This document shows, piece after piece, positions 63,602 through 64,000 of a stretch of 64,000 nucleotides of DNA; the stretch's first letter is position 1, and each line of letters opens with the position of its first letter. A model generated the notes under the pieces. It saw nothing but the letters and a program-made list of their open reading frames with translations. It was not told the origin of the DNA and did no database searches. A program made the translations under genes and the position numbers. Source of the DNA: Nectonema munidae (lineage: Eukaryota > Nematomorpha > Nectonematoida > Nectonematidae); NCBI GenBank assembly GCA_030549495.1, contig JAUIRK010000757.1:1-64000 (forward strand). Direction: 5' to 3'.

Positions 63602-64000
63602 TTTTGAAAGGGGCGAATACTTTTATTCCAGAATTCCAATTTATAGCATCTTTATTCTTAGATATTCATTTTAATTAATGTTTTAGTTTTTTAAATTCAC
63701 CCCTTAAAAATCTTACTTTTTTTTTAGCAAATTAAAATTAATTTGCTTGAATTTTAATTTTACATACTAGTGAAATTACATGTAACAAGTTCTTATCGTG
63801 GGGTCCATGAGATTTTAAATTTATTAAAAGATCTACAGAGAAAGAAGGTTAGGAAATCCCCTGAAATAATGAATCAAAAAGAGTAAAGGTGATAAGAAAA
63901 ACAATTTTACACTCTGAAAGAAGAAGTATAGAGTGAGTGAGTTGAAACACAAATACATTTATAATGATACCTCAAGTCTCTAGAGGATATAAAGTGGTAG

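Overview
The window is AT-rich invertebrate nuclear DNA. It has many GT-AG introns, several of them under 80 bases, mixed with introns of 1-6 kb that are filled with transposable elements. Two protein-coding genes can be read, both on the minus strand. The species cannot be fixed from the sequence. A GnRH/AKH-type neuropeptide receptor beside fast-evolving host coding sequence and a dense, mixed transposon load suggests a bilaterian invertebrate, possibly an arthropod, but that is inference.

Left part (about 2.4-7.8 kb): four exons of a rhodopsin-family GPCR covering TM1 to TM6. The TM7 exon is not visible. From about 7.8 to 24.9 kb no host gene can be supported. This stretch holds tRNA-derived SINEs (one with a perfect 14-bp target-site duplication), TTAA-flanked MITEs, a foldback element, decayed BEL/Pao-like pol and microsatellites.

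Right part (24.9-63.6 kb): one gene fills nearly 39 kb, the orthologue of WDFY3 (Alfy; blue cheese in insects). About 37 exons were placed by joining reading frames across splice sites. Codon phase carries through at every junction from 52.9 kb to the stop codon, including three tentative exons. Domain order is a ConA-like lectin domain, a long armadillo-like region, a PH-BEACH domain, a BEACH domain, WD40 repeats and a C-terminal FYVE-like zinc finger. The N-terminal third lies beyond the right edge. The protein is a large scaffold of selective autophagy. Two oddities are a truncated, motif-less FYVE finger and a 35-nt intron.

The WDFY3 introns hold a near-complete pogo-like transposon (1,792 bp, TA duplication), a 2.2-kb hAT-like element, a retroelement remnant with RNase H and an LTR-like promoter antisense to the gene, a Tc1/IS630-like transposase, a non-LTR RT fragment, a hAT-type MITE, a nested foldback element and a (GT)n tract of about 270 bp. 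No rRNA gene, intact tRNA gene, CRISPR array or operon-like layout was seen. I did not find a convincing new cellular system; the interest lies in the WDFY3 variant and the transposon archive.
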